From contig JAOTOM010004341.1 of assembly GCA_034440615.1 (NCBI GenBank), forward strand, positions 62,001 through 126,000: a stretch of 64,000 bases of DNA, in the 5' to 3' direction. A program made the translations under genes and the position numbers. Position 1 is the first letter of the stretch, and every line of letters starts with the position of its first letter. This document shows positions 1 through 12,245 of the stretch, piece by piece. Source of the stretch: Ashinkailepas kermadecensis. Lineage: Eukaryota; Arthropoda; Thecostraca; Neolepadidae. The notes beneath the pieces are model-generated. The model did no database searches, had not been told where the DNA came from, and worked only from the letters and a program-made list of their open reading frames with translations.

Positions 1-94
1 GTAGGTCGCAACTGCAAAGCAAAAACGCCAGCGAACGAGTAAGTAAATGCTAATAGTATATTCCCGAGAGGGCAATGGTTATTAGCATTGTTAC

Positions 95-330
95 GAGCCG
101 CCAGTGGTGACCGCTCAGCCCGCCCCCTGGGCGCGGCGAGCAGCGCGGCGGGCTGAACTGCTACTGCCTATGTTCGGTGCCGGTAGGTGCCGCCCCCGGC
201 GCACCGGCGTGGAGTTGTCTGCCGAATTGTGTTTTGATATCTGGCAACGCCCCTTGCCGCCGCCGAGCCCCTTCCGGCAGGGACATCCGGCAGAGCAGGA
301 ACGATAGTCTGGCCCACCACCACCCCATCA
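95..330 (+). other. GC-rich island with weak exon-like frame
   Basis: This stretch is much richer in G+C and CpG than the DNA after about position 330. A plus-strand frame open from 104 reads VTAQPAPWARRAARR and then MFGA, and a possible splice donor (G|GTAGGT) follows at 182/183. The sequence before it has no good polypyrimidine tract, so an upstream acceptor is not convincing. It could be a promoter-proximal island or part of an exon cut by the window edge. No known protein is recognised. Confidence 0.2.
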
Positions 331-2373
331 ACCACACCTCGGTTCGTGACGCGCACTTCCAGTCTCCTCCTTCCGTCCGAGACGGGCGTCTTTCAGCCGT
401 ACATCGACGAAAACGGAACGGCTGAAACAAACGGGAGTCTTACAGTCGCGGCAATTTCTTCTCTTCTTTCTGCAATTCGCTCCGGCCGGTCCCCGTTCTC
501 GCATGTACTTCTCGTGATTGCGCAGTTGGAGCTCAGTTTCGGTTTTTGTCACTGGAGCTCCCATCTGTGCAATATTTGTAACTCTTAGCAATGCGCACTG
601 GCCCGAAAATTGGGGTATTAATCTAAACACTAATGTTCAAAGAAAGAGGGTCTCAGAAGTGCAATGTGGAACTCGGAATCACCATACAGCAACCTGTGCA
701 ACGTGCTTCTGGAGACATCGTGTGATCTGGAGACCAGAAAGAGACAGAGAGAGAGAGAGAGCGTCTCACCGAATTGCGGTTCTACCGGGCAACTATCTCA
801 AAGAAAACGGTGAAAAAACAAAGGATCCCCTAGCAATCTGGGGTGATGCTTGGTACAATGCACGGCATCTAGGAAACCAATACGGGAAAGTCATGGAAGC
901 GGTAGCTACCTCGGCCTGACAGAACATGAACCATCACCAGAAATGTCTGAGACTCTCGAAGCCATTGGCTTATTTGATCGAACAAGAAGTCGACCGAAGT
1001 CAGCGCAACACTTGGTGCCGCTTAACTTGATCCTTACGCTTCACGTTCAGATGAATGACATTCCAGGTTGATCGTATAGTAAAGCGCATCATCTCGTGGC
1101 TCGGTTCTGCTATTTCGGATATAAACGCACGATAAGGAACAGAAGCGGACATCTGACCGACGCGACTCTAGCGGAGACGTCTGGAACTACGACATGGGTG
1201 CTGAAGCTCGTGAGTATAAGCACAATATGAATAATAATTTGACGTGCACATCATATTGACGAGCTCCGTGTTTCTATTTTTTTCAATTGAACATATTCTG
1301 CATCTTGTAATGCAATTTCGATGCACCCCAGTTGAAAAAACGATGCGTCATTTTCGAGGTGAAACCTTACCGGCACTGCTAACCGCCTGTAGTAAGTCAA
1401 TGGCGCACATCTTCCTGCGAGTGCACTGTTCTATGCAGAGTTATTACATTGTCAATGAACGGCTCCGCGTTGAGTATTCGGACCCAAATTAATTGGTCTG
1501 TCTTGAGTATTTAACACAGCGGGATCCACTGGAAAGCATGGCGCCGTTTTCGAGTTTAACATACGAAATATTTTTCAAGTGGTAAAATTACCAGCATATC
1601 AGCTGAAAACCTGCAATGAAGATAGAGCAAGTAGTATTCCTGTGCAAGGACGAAGCTATGCAATACGAGAATCTAACACGTTCCGCCGACCGCCGTTATC
1701 CAGTGACGGATCCGGATGCGTTTATCCAGCAAAAAGTTTTTTTTGCAGTGTCCCTGCCTTCATCGTAATTTCAATGAAACTAATTTCAAAGATGCTACTT
1801 CCAAGGTCTTTCATTCCTTGACCTCATATTTATTGTTTGCACATATCCCTCCCTCCCTCCAGCGTTGCCTGTTTTTCCACTGTATGCAAAGCGGTTATAA
1901 TTATTTATGCTAAATCATTGCTCTAAATCCTTCTTCATCCTGATCCAAGTTTCTGACACACAGATAACAAACCACTGAAATTCAGAGTGGGAAAGATGAT
2001 GGGCAATATCGTCCATTGTTTAAGGAATATTGCATTAATTTGAAGTACTGAAAATCCATCGTTGACATAGAGTCGCTTACGCAATATATAATATTTACAT
2101 TGTGACAATATATTTTCGAAAGAAGGGCATGTCTCATTCACGTCTGTTCGCAGTAATTCTAGTGTTGCTCCTTCAAGCATGATCCTATTTCTTACTCAAC
2201 AGAATAAAACACTTGGTAATGATTACTGCACCTGGTTTGTAAGAAATAATACATACCCACCTCATAGGAAGCTTTTAGGACGTTTGAATGTCATTACATT
2301 TACACTGTTAACCCAAGAAATGAATCGCATGTAGTAACATAGGATAGTATTGCCTTTATTCGGTTAGGTCTAA
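331..2373. other. No gene recognised
   Basis: Reading frames here are short, lack familiar motifs and have no paired splice signals. The only visible structure is a short GA-rich purine run at 741-761 and a small CCCT run near 1848-1860. Confidence 0.5.
741..761. repeat. (GA)n simple repeat
   Basis: A short run dominated by GA dinucleotides. It is low-complexity sequence with no other signal. Confidence 0.7.
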
Positions 2374-2481
2374 GCCATGGTGTTTACACACACGTATGTA
2401 GCCGTGGTATTTGCATACCCGTGTGTAGCCATGGTGTTTATATATCCGTTTGTAACCGCGGTGTTTGCACACACGTGTCTG
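2374..2481. repeat. 27-bp tandem repeat, 4 imperfect copies
   Basis: Four consecutive 27-base units share the pattern GCCATGGTGTTT, then an alternating purine/pyrimidine run such as ACACACACGT, then TGTA. Copies differ by several substitutions. Low-complexity minisatellite, not coding as far as can be seen. Confidence 0.75.
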
Positions 2482-4574
2482 CGTAATCACCACGGATTAG
2501 ACATAACTGAGTAGGGGACCTCTCCGGGGAGAGGTGAAATTCGCCCGAGGGACATCGATCACTGTGTGTCTCCTAGATCGCGACGGATGGGCCCTTATTT
2601 TCCAGTTTTCGCGAGTAGGCGTTGAGTTCGTGCGGGCACATAAAGTGAGGCTGTATGGCCAAGCCGGATTCCAGAGGCGGAATGATTCATCTGATGGTCA
2701 GCCGTATCGGTGAACCCAGTGCCACAACTGCCGGTGGGTCCGCGTAAATTGCGCGATAAGGCGAGCCCGTTCCAGCCGTTGTCTCTGCCGCCACTTCACC
2801 GGTGAACTGGGAGTTGGGTGGAGGCTTGGATGAATGTGAGCCTCCGTCCCCGCCGTCATGCAGACACGTGCTTGCTTCCTACGTATCAGGGTCGGCTGCC
2901 ACCTCACCTCGAACAGCTGTAAGCCCGGTGCCGGAACGGGCTGAGGCTGGCGCCTGACCCTGCCTGTCAGGCGTCAAATTTGAAACTGGATATCAGCGAC
3001 TTTAACTAACTGGCCTAGATCGGCCACCGGCGCCTACAAATAATCCGCTCGCATTGTGCCAAGGTGCAAACCGAATGGCGAACATGGTTTCGTTGGGAGC
3101 CAAGATTCACATTGAAATGTGATGACTTGGAGAATATGGAACTGATTTACTTGCTAAGGGAATAATGGCATGGCCTTGGCAAATGGCAAGAAACAAGGTG
3201 GTGGTTGAAACTCCTCGACCTTTCCCGCCGATTAAAAAAAAATGCAGAAAGCACGCCATATATTTCCATTCAAGGATCACGCATTTCGGAACCCATGACC
3301 ATATAGCCACCGTCTGAGATGCTAATTATATGCTGTGCAGTCAGATCTAGAGTTTACGCCAGGGATATCTTATCTAGACAGTTGTCCCTCACATGGTGAA
3401 CAATTCCAAATACTAGCTGTTTCATATTTCATGGATATTGTCCTTCGTCCAGTCATGCTGTAAAATCTTAATGCACTGTCGCCACGGAAAATTCGTGACA
3501 ATTTAGTTTTGAACAACTGTTTTTACGGCCTTAGCATACCCCAGGGAATTTTTAACCTGTATGTACCAAACTCAAATTCAGCTGGTTGACTTGTTACTAT
3601 GACAAACATGAGATGCGTAATTGGCATTGCATTGTTAATTAGTAGGATTGTCCATGTCTAATACCGGTACAATGGTTTGTTTCTTATACAAAAGATATTT
3701 AATGTTACGTGGAAGGTCATCAGTAATCAGCTATGAAATGCTAAACCAAAATTGTCATTGAGTAAATACTCCTATAAATTGTCGGATTTGAAATGAAAAA
3801 CTTGGCGTTGGGAAGATCTGGCCTCAACTTTCCCTTCTCTAGCTTGAATAAAAGGGAACCTTACCAACACCAATACCAAAATGATTATGTTCCCTACACA
3901 TACACGACGTGCATTTATTCTAAATTAGGATGAATTTATAGCGCAAGATAAGGTTATGTTGATGATTACCTGATAACATAACATGATAACATGGCAAAGT
4001 GAGTTTTGCAAAGCATAAGAATACGAAGATTATCACCTGAAATAAGTGATAGTTACTTTACCAACGATGATACCCATTTGGCTCCTTCATCTTGAACGAA
4101 TCCGCTGCAACGTCCGGTACAATGTGTTGGGGCCCTATTTCGACACAGCATGGGTGTTATCCGTCATCGGACACCGACAAATAGCTGAGGGACCGAAAAG
4201 GATGGCGTCGGTTCCCGTTTAGTAATCCCCTGTCTATTTGCTCACTCCCACGAATCGCGCGGCTCGGGTATCGATGAAAGGCACTCGGGCGGCGAAGCTG
4301 AATGAAATCAGCTGGCACAGAGTTGTCTGTCAGAAGTAAATATCCAGGATTGGCACTGTCTTTCTCGCACTGCTCAATGCACGGCTTCCGCCAATATTAG
4401 GTCCAATTACTTGTCAGGTGTCATTTCCCTTATAGTTTCCCAGATTTTAGGCTGCAAGGATTATTAGAGACAGTACGATTTCGATTAGCGGGGTGTTGAG
4501 CCATGATTGACTATACGTCGCTTTAACCTTGGTTCAGTGACTTATTAACGCAGTAGTGGTGGTAGTAATCAAAG
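2482..4574. other. No gene recognised
   Basis: About 2 kb of moderately AT-rich DNA with only short shadow reading frames. No tandem repeat, RNA-like fold or protein motif was identified. Confidence 0.5.
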
Positions 4575-4630
4575 GTCACCAGCATCGTTTAATACAACGA
4601 AGAATGGCTCTTAGATGCTCCTGGGTTTTA

Positions 4631-4770
4631 GACATTGCGTGTAAAGCTCCTGACGATGGCCCCTGGCCGAAACGTTGAGTAATAAAGTATAATCCTTAAC
4701 GTTACTTTTGATGTCAACTCAGCACCTCCTGGTATATTGAAGGTCGTATGCTTTCTTTACACGCAATGTC
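4631..4770. repeat. 16-bp perfect inverted repeat, 108-nt loop
   Basis: GACATTGCGTGTAAAG at 4631-4646 is the exact reverse complement of CTTTACACGCAATGTC at 4755-4770. The words GTCACCAGCATC also occur both before the left arm (about 4576) and right after the right arm (about 4769), as direct copies. The loop contains a hammerhead-like core and an AATAAA motif at 4681-4686. This looks like the terminal part of a retroelement, most plausibly Penelope-like, where inverted and repeated termini surround the ribozyme motif. Confidence 0.6.
4650..4701 (+). ncRNA. Hammerhead-ribozyme-like motif (Penelope-type)
   Basis: In order, the segment shows CTGACGA (4650-4656), which fits the hammerhead CUGANGA box; a 4-bp stem II made of GGCC (4658-4661) and GGCC (4665-4668) with a CCT loop; GAAA (4669-4672); and a stem III of CGTT (4673-4676) with AACG (4698-4701), followed by TT. 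Hammerhead motifs with very short stems are known in the terminal repeats of Penelope-like retroelements. Stem I next to the core is poor: only AAAG and CTTT could pair, across small bulges, although the 16-bp arms outside could close a larger structure. Cleavage activity is therefore uncertain and the copy may be decayed. No Penelope reverse transcriptase was seen nearby. Confidence 0.4.
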
Positions 4771-5699
4771 ACCAGCATCATCCTGATACTAATTCAAACG
4801 AGGAATTGGAATTCTCCAGTTCTCGGAATATTTAATGCCCTGCACAGCAACCCGTGCTATCATTCCAAGTGATGCTCCCTTATCAGATAGCGTATATGCA
4901 TTAGTAGCTGCAGCAATTGAAGCGTCTCTGATTCAGGGGTCGGATCTGACTATAACTCCCGATGCATATGGCCGAGTTATCAACTGACCTGTCCCGCACT
5001 TGCGCGGGAGCGATGTCGCAGTCGCCAGTCCGGTTCCACGCGTCCCTGGAACTGATCTCGGTAGACTGAGAACACCGGAAGGACGCCGACAATCATCGCG
5101 TTGTTGATTACACTGAAAACATATTTGACCACTTTTGACGGTGTAAACTCTCTTTCCTGGCGCTGAAGGGAGTGAGCGCAGACCAGCATCCCTTACTACC
5201 TATACAACCATGTGTTTGTTTATTGGGGGTTTTCGGCATGTTTGCCCTAACCGGCTACCACACTTCTCTAGCGTTACCATTCCTCTGTTACCCTGAGAAA
5301 CAAGGTAGCTCTTTTCAGTACCATGCTGACAACAATCGTGCACTATCTCCTAAGTATACCAACAATAATTATCTGGAAAAGAGCGTTCTAGAACCACCTC
5401 TACAAACTCCCTCTATAAGAGTAGGAGCCTCGATACCGGTGAACCTGTTCATCGGATATTTGGCACACATAACCAAAGGTAAACATTACCTTTGGCTTGC
5501 ATCGCACAGCAGTTACTAACACAATTGAGACAGACCATTGGCTGCTGCAACGTGAACTTGAAGACAAAATATTAGTCGATCTAAATAGCAACCAGGTGGT
5601 GTGTTGCACATAGCGATCATAGCGAAATATGCACGCCCCCGCCGTTTCAGAGCCGGGGTGCCACCACGGGTGTTGACATCTAAATATGATTTGGGATGC
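4771..5699. other. No gene recognised
   Basis: A 115-codon plus-strand frame (5172-5519) and overlapping antisense frames occur, but they have no recognisable motifs and share the space symmetrically, as chance frames do. No repeat or RNA signal was found. Confidence 0.45.
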
Positions 5700-5704
5700 C
5701 CATT

Positions 5705-5862
5705 GCTTTCAATACATGAAGGCAGTGGGCGAACCCAAATGGATTGGAGAGCACGCTCCGTATCGTCCCATGTTAACAGTTGACATTTTTGGGAGGACAT
5801 TGAGAGGACACTTGCCCCCTCAAAAGTATATGAAACAACATCCCTGGGTCCAGTTTAGCGCA
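5705..5862 (+). repeat. Dispersed repeat E, copy 1
   Basis: This segment aligns end to end with 39723-39870. Both contain AATACATGAAGGCA, CCCAAATGGATTG, TCCCATGTTAA and CACTTGCCCC in the same order and spacing, with roughly 70 percent identity by eye. It has no coding capacity, so it is an old, probably non-autonomous, interspersed element. Exact ends are unclear. Confidence 0.6.
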
Positions 5863-8020
5863 TCTTCGTAGGCAGAGCACCCAGTTGTTGAGCTATGTTC
5901 TGTATCATTAATTTCTGGACACGTCATCCAGTCTCCCAGTGGCGAGAGCCCGCGGTGACGGACTGAGTGGGTGTCTGCGTACAGTATGAATATTGATAAC
6001 CATTCATAAACGTTTGTGGTAGTCAAGCCAAAAAATTGAAACTTTTACCAGAGTTTTCGATCGGAATAAGCTCCGAATTCCTCCACCCAATGGCCCATCG
6101 TCATCGAAGGTCGCAGCCCGTTCAACGATGGAACGTATAGGAATGCAAAAAGTACTGCGTAGTATTTGCTACGACAAGTTGAACACGTGTCAACATGATG
6201 CACGCGTATGAACACACCGAACCTGCCAACATCCGAGGACGCAGGACAATTGTTCCACAGACGCAGTGTCCGGTTGCACAACGGCATCATGTATCGACTG
6301 GAACAAACCCGGTGATCAGCCCGGTCTGGCGCGCTGTGGTCGCGCCAAAACCGTCAGTGATTGGTGCACGCTGCCGTCGTGCACGCTGCACGCTGCCGCC
6401 CCCACACCAGCCGACCGATGGTGACAAAAGTGGAGTCCTTGTCGGTCGCAGATACGCGCTTACCGTGAGGGAGGTGGATATAATTCGGTGTAGGTATACG
6501 TTCCGTAACGCCTGGTGTATAAGCGGCATCTTGTAACCGGAAATTGTCTTCTTCTGTGAAACTGAACAACAACATTTCTTCAATCTGACATGTCCTGGTG
6601 ATTGGTGGCATTTCCCAAACGTAATCAACCGGATAGTGTGCTCGTGTAACACGCACAATGGAGATAATATGCTTAGCGTCCCGTTCCAGATCTGTTGCAG
6701 AAGTTAAAGGATGGCTTCAGCTAACTTGGCTTGAAATTAACAGCCGAAAATATTGTGCATTCGATAGGTCGATTGAGGATGGCGGGGTATGACTGTCGGC
6801 GTCATGTGACTGGACGTGTGAAGCGTCCGTAGGTTGAGGATGGCGGGTATGACTTGGTGTTGATGGTTGCTAGGTCTATTTATTTACCTGGTTTATTTGT
6901 AAACTAGTCCATTGCATAATATTCCAGCGATACAATATTATCTGTGATGTGAACGGTATGAACTTCAGAGGTTCTAATCCGAAGCCTGACTTGTCCAAAA
7001 AGTTACGCGTGTCGCAATGTCAGATAAATGAACTACATAAACGTACAAGCTGAAGTTTCGCTCGAACACATTGAAACGCTCTTTTCTGAAAATAGCATTG
7101 TTGGACATTCAAATTCCAGTCATGGTAGAGGTTAAGGTTACGGATGCAGAGTTTAGCTATGGCTGAAATTTCAACGAAGCTCAAGGTTCCGATTAAACTG
7201 AGCCGGACAAGACGTTGACAAATGAACGATCCTACCAGTTCCTGTTCGTAGCTCTAGTGCAAGTAGCGGCGGTATGACGATGAGCGATAACACACTCTTG
7301 GTGAAGGTTGAAAAATGCACCTTATAGTGAATGCTGTTTAATTACAATGTCACCAGTTACCTGGATTAAATAACAAACATCCCACCTTCCTACCAGCACA
7401 ATGCTTCTGTGCCACATTCCTCCGGGTTTGTTTTTGGTGTCGTGATGTGCAGCTGTGCTAAATCCATCCTGAGCACTGATGCTGCCGCCATTCGTCTGAT
7501 AACAAACAATCGAGAAGCTTCATTCAGGCGAAATAATCAGATGTATTTCCCGGTCTGAGAGCGCCGTGTGGAGATTCAGCGAACAAATCGTCAGTCCGCT
7601 GTCCAACTGGTCAATCGATTTCCGGTGACAGGATCTGATGAGGGCACTAAGCTGGTGTCTCTCGGTCCTGTCAGCAATGCTCGGCCAGTGCTTTCAGACG
7701 CGTCGCACAATCGATACAGAGCTCTGCGCATGTGTACGACAGACACCAGACTAAGGTTGCGTTTGTTACCACAATCTGAACAGTTTGCTCTTCTTGGAAA
7801 CACTCTCTTTCCCCTTTAACAGCCAGCATCTTGCATGCATGAAGGACAGTTTAAAAAAAGAAGACGAAATAGTCTTCGTGCAAAACCCCACTAATGCACA
7901 GCTACTATGTACTTACATACCTGAAGGTGTCACCGAAATATCCTACGGAAGGTATAACTTTAGAATGCACACACTCTGTGCATCCATGTAATCTGGGTGC
8001 ACTCCGTGTTTATATCATAC
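5863..8020. other. No gene recognised
   Basis: Two adjacent minus-strand frames (6287-6658 and 6045-6290) and scattered short frames show no family motif or splice pairing. The rest is unremarkable. Confidence 0.4.
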
Positions 8021-8500
8021 TGGCATACCGGATGGCACACCGGATGGCACATCGGATGGCACACCGGATGGCACATCGGATGGAACACCGGATGGCATAC
8101 TGGCGCACACCCAATGGCACATCGGATGGCACACCGGATGGCACATCGGATGGCACACCGGATGGCACATCGGATGGAACACCGGATGGCACATCGGATG
8201 GAACACCGGATGGCACATCGGATGGAACACCGGATGGCACACCGTATGAGCGCACACCCAATGGCACATCGGATGGCACACCGGATGGCACATCGGATGG
8301 AACACCGGATGGCACACCGTATGAGCGCACACCCAATGGCACACCGGATGGCACACCGGATGGCACACCGAGCTGGAGTACCAGACGACACACTGCATGG
8401 AGCACCGGATGGCACACCGCATGGCGAACCGAATGGCACACACCATGGCACACCGGATGGCACACAGCATGGCACACCGAATGGCACACCGCATGGCGCA
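8021..8500 (+). repeat. 12/24-bp minisatellite (ATGGCACACCGG type)
   Basis: About 40 head-to-tail copies of a 12-base unit, ATGGCACACCGG or ATGGCACATCGG, interrupted by two longer inserts that contain GAGCGCACACCCA. Because the unit length is a multiple of three, long frames stay open on both strands (for example MAHRMAHRM). Their length is therefore not evidence for a protein. The array runs directly into an exon-like segment at its right end. Confidence 0.95.
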
Positions 8501-8560
8501 CCGGTGCGCTTCCCGCCTGTGATCCTGGATTGTCTGACCGCTTGTCCCGGCGGAATCCGG
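8501..8560 (+). CDS. Exon-like 3' edge with splice donor
   Basis: In the plus frame the codons read PVRFPPVILDCLTACPGGIR and end at CGG|GTATGT (8560/8561), a good splice-donor match. Third codon positions are G or C in most codons, unlike the surrounding AT-rich DNA. Upstream the frame continues into the minisatellite, so the true exon start cannot be placed; the repeat may lie inside the exon or interrupt the preceding intron. The product is not recognised. A chance GC-rich frame remains possible. Confidence 0.25.
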
Positions 8561-10041
8561 GTATGTGTCTGTCCGCCCGTCCCTGTGAAAAAGGCGCATT
8601 TTAGTTTTTAAAAGTAGCAAATTGTGTTCTTGAATTGTGACTGGAGAAAATGAGTTGTTTGTCATCTCGAATGAATGTTTTCAGGACATTCATTTCTCAT
8701 TTTTTTTTCAAATTCTGAATAGAAGTCTAAATAAATGAAAATGGAATGTGGGTTCGAATACATCCATAGTTTTTCAATTCAGGATGAACATGAACAGGGA
8801 GAACTCAAGTAAGAGAAAAAACGTGATCTTGATAATGAGACAGTGATTAGTAATTCCGTCATCAAGGTGACGTTACCTAGAAACCTACAAGCAGGTCCCA
8901 ACCAAAACGTGGTTGTGAACACGTGTGCAACGTCCAATGTTTCCATGCCTTGTTAATGGACGCCGTGCGACATATTGCTACGTCTGGAAAAAAACTGCAA
9001 AGGGTACTTTGATAGCTCCAGAAGGGCACCTTGACAGCTTCAGAAGGACACTACCCAGTCTATTCTAGCAGCCGTATAAGGATTGTGCTATTTAATAAAT
9101 GTATGTGCAAGTATGTTTAGTTTCCTATCGCTCAGGTGCATTTCATCGATGTGACGCCATGAGATAGTTTCTGGGGAACAATCAATGGGACATGTATTAT
9201 GGGATTACAATGACATGCATTTAAATCAAACGCAGCGGTGTTATTTTGCCTACAGTTTTTCCTCAGAGCTATGCAATTCAGAAGTCTCGCTGTTGGGATA
9301 CTGTGGAAATGCTAAGACATCCTCTGGGTAAGGGGCATGAAGAAATTTGATACCATAAAATGTGCCTAAATCAATTTACACGACGAACTATCCGTGCACG
9401 CCTCTCAGAAATCTGCAAATAGCCAGCTTTCTCACGCAGATCTGGATACGTACTCACTAGAGGTGGCAAATGCAAGGACTCAAAACCCGGTCAGAAAGCC
9501 CGAGCAGGACTAGCGGGCTTTGTGACTGGTATTTGGAATATAGGCCGGTCTTTCAACCGGACGGTCAGTTCATTCAATTTTTTTCTCAAACCAAACTCAA
9601 TAAACTTAATAAGAAACCCAATAATGATCACCCTCATGCAACTTGGGAGGCCTGTGTCAACATTCCAGCCAGGAATTTTAATTTCCATGTAACAATTTAA
9701 CGACCAATCTTTACATATTTCCAAGATTTCTGGAATGCTACTTACTGAAAACAGCATAACATCATTGATATTGGTTAAAAGATCAAGCATATCCATAATA
9801 TGCAGCTTTGAAAAGCAAGATTTACTAGAACAACAAAGCCCAAAATGTCAGCTGGTTTCAGACTGGCTGGTCCCAGGCTTCGGCCCCAACATTTTTACAA
9901 TTTTCCTCCTCTAGTACTTACATCCTGGCAGTATAACACGAGCTGCATGACAGAACCTGGCCCCGGGTCCTGGATCCTGGCCACGGTCACAGCAGCTCCA
10001 CTCGCATAGCTGCTTCCGGTAGCTCTGATCCTTCACTTAGT
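8561..10041. other. No gene recognised
   Basis: AT-rich DNA with short runs of T and A. The 101-codon minus frame at 9491-9796 has no motif. Nothing else was identified. Confidence 0.5.
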
Positions 10042-10113
10042 GCAGCCATGTCGCAGCCATGTCGCAGCCATGTCGCAGCCATGTCGCAGCCATGTCGCAG
10101 CCACGTCGCAGCC
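10042..10113. repeat. 11-bp tandem repeat (GCAGCCATGTC)n
   Basis: Six to seven nearly identical copies of GCAGCCATGTC, the last ones with single-base changes. Eleven is not a multiple of three, so a protein role is unlikely. Confidence 0.95.
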
Positions 10114-11454
10114 ATCGCCATCCTCGACTAGCTGAGCAATGCCGAGCTATTGATCCAGGCTACCACAATAGCAAATCACCCCACTACAGGCTTGGTCAAC
10201 CGAATGACTTTTTACAGAATGTTGAGGGATGTTTTCAGATGAAATGCTTTTTCTCCTTAATTTTGTGTTCGATAAGTTACGAGCCGTACATTTCCCCATA
10301 TATTAATAGTTGTAGATGCCTTGCGTATGTATCTTGTTCTACGACGCGGTACACCCAAATTTAGCCACGTAAAGTTCACACTTGCGTCTTAGAATGTCGT
10401 TGAAGTACTACAAAATTGATCAGGGGTATTTTCATATGCAGTATTTACAACTAATTCGTATTATGAGTGATACCCCGTTACTAACGAGGTTATATGTAAA
10501 TCTAGATGTTTTGCAAATACCAGCATGTGTGGGCTGTTCGTGCTCAAGCATCCGCAAGGCGAAAAACTTGGAGAAAGTTAGTTCGCTGGTGGGAATGAAA
10601 ATGCTTCCTAATCTTATGAATTGAGATGATTGATGGACAATTTGTTTCCGGCACAGTTTCAAGTTCAACGGCAAATTTGAGTTGGAGGCTGGAACGGCCA
10701 ACTCGTCGGGAGAGCACGCAAGGCCTAATTAACAATCCAGAACACTCGGTACATTTTGCAAATGGTGTGCTCTTCGATTTGATTGTGCTCAATATGTAAG
10801 ACCATGCCATAGTTTACGCCTTCTTGTATGCAAGTTTGGTTCCGGCTTCTCGATCTGCGAAACAACATGCAGTAGACACATGCGTGCGTGTCTCAATGCA
10901 CATACATGGCCATCACATGCAATGACTACAATTTATTGTGCTTTTTGTGTCGGTTGTGTGTGTATGTGTGTGAGTGTCGCTTATGTTCGTACAAATGTAT
11001 ATACATTTAATTTGACCTAGTGGCATCCCTGTTTAATGGACTAGTTCTACTTAAGCCCGTTCAGGTCGCACCAAGTGTGATATACAATGGCTAGTAGAAG
11101 CTTGCAATTAATTTATTTGTGGTTCTCATGTCGAAAATTTAAATCGTCGCTTAATTTGGACTCACGCTGCTAAAATATCCTAGACAGCGCGTTTGTACAA
11201 GAAAGGGTCATCTCAATTCACCAGTGAGGCGGCACAATCTGTGATTGTCATAACATGAAATGCAAATCATCTCAGCTTATTAATTGTGATCAAGATAGGC
11301 AAAAACCACGGTTTCTCAACACACCAAGCATGATGTCAGAGATAACGGCATAACTGATGTCTGACAAGATGTGGCCAAAAATGTTTCCAAAAATGTCCGA
11401 ACAGGATGTATCACTCCAAGCGGCGACGAGTTTGCTCGTGACGATTTCTGTTCG

Positions 11455-11457
<3 letters not shown>
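10114..11457. other. No gene recognised
   Basis: Short overlapping frames on both strands between 10382 and 10810 with no known motifs. A TG-rich run lies near 10955-10980. No RNA gene was found. Confidence 0.5.

Positions 11458-11502
<45 letters not shown>
11458..11502. repeat. (TA)n microsatellite
   Basis: An uninterrupted TA dinucleotide run of about 45 bases. The YIYIYI reading frames across it are artefacts. Confidence 0.97.
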
Positions 11503-12179
11503 TCCGATTGGTGTATCATATACTCGCCCGGGTGGGGAAGGTGAATTCGTCATTATCCAAACTATAATTTACAAGATACATCATCACGGTCGGAAGCATC
11601 GTGGTCTCTTCTTTTTGCTGGAGTGTAAGTATTAGCAGCTGTATTGCGCGCAACCGACTTCATCAGGCCTTGTGTTCGGTACCATGTGATTCTATCAAAT
11701 GGGCACATCGCTAACTAATGGATAGCTTAGTTACATGAAACGAAGATTGGTGCGGTACCGAACACATCGTGACATTCTCTTGGGCGACACTGTTTGCCTG
11801 ATTCACTTATCAACAATTCGTTCAGTATGCCAAATTAACGGTATAGGCTCCGGCCGTGCAATTTTAATCGTGCCTGACTCTCCGTGTCAGGCTGCGTAAC
11901 CATGTCATTTCTGCGCAACCAATTCCCTAGTAACCGGCTGTGACACCGCGAAAACCGAATAACTCACTCAAATCGTCAGCAGTGACGGCGCAAGCAGATC
12001 ACTTCATCTCAGCCGAACCTGTGCACGCACCCCCAGACCTCATCTTAGGATTGGCCACGACACGGACAGGCTGCGCTCGGGTCGGCTCACATCTAATTCG
12101 CTAACACGAGCGCGGCTGTCTGGCCGGCCGTGGGTTGCTCGCACTCGTGTAGACGCTAATGAGGAGCGCTTTCGATCAC
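11503..12179. other. No gene recognised
   Basis: Composition shifts from AT-rich to GC-rich towards 12100, approaching the minisatellite. If the minus-strand exon ending at 12180 is real, this is the start of its downstream intron. Confidence 0.4.
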
Positions 12180-12245
12180 CTGCGCTTCGACTCTGGCGGC
12201 CAGTCGGTCCGCGCGGCGCCGCCGGGAGGTGTAGGTGCGGCGGAG
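12180..12245 (-). CDS. Exon-like 3' edge, minus strand, with CAG|GTGATC donor
   Basis: On the minus strand the non-repeat end of the array reads RRADRLAARVEAQ and stops exactly at CAG|GTGATC (12180/12179), a reasonable donor. Basic and alanine-rich helical sequence continues upstream as LRRTYTSRR, which is also what the adjacent minisatellite unit encodes. The exon start cannot be set because all three frames stay open through the array; a weak acceptor (CTCCGGGCAG) lies near 12932 on this strand. The product is unknown. Confidence 0.25.

Noticed and set aside
7894..8665. Reading frames of 163-236 codons on both strands
   Set aside because: They exist because the 12-base unit has no stop codon in any frame. 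Only the non-repeat end at 8501-8560 is considered.
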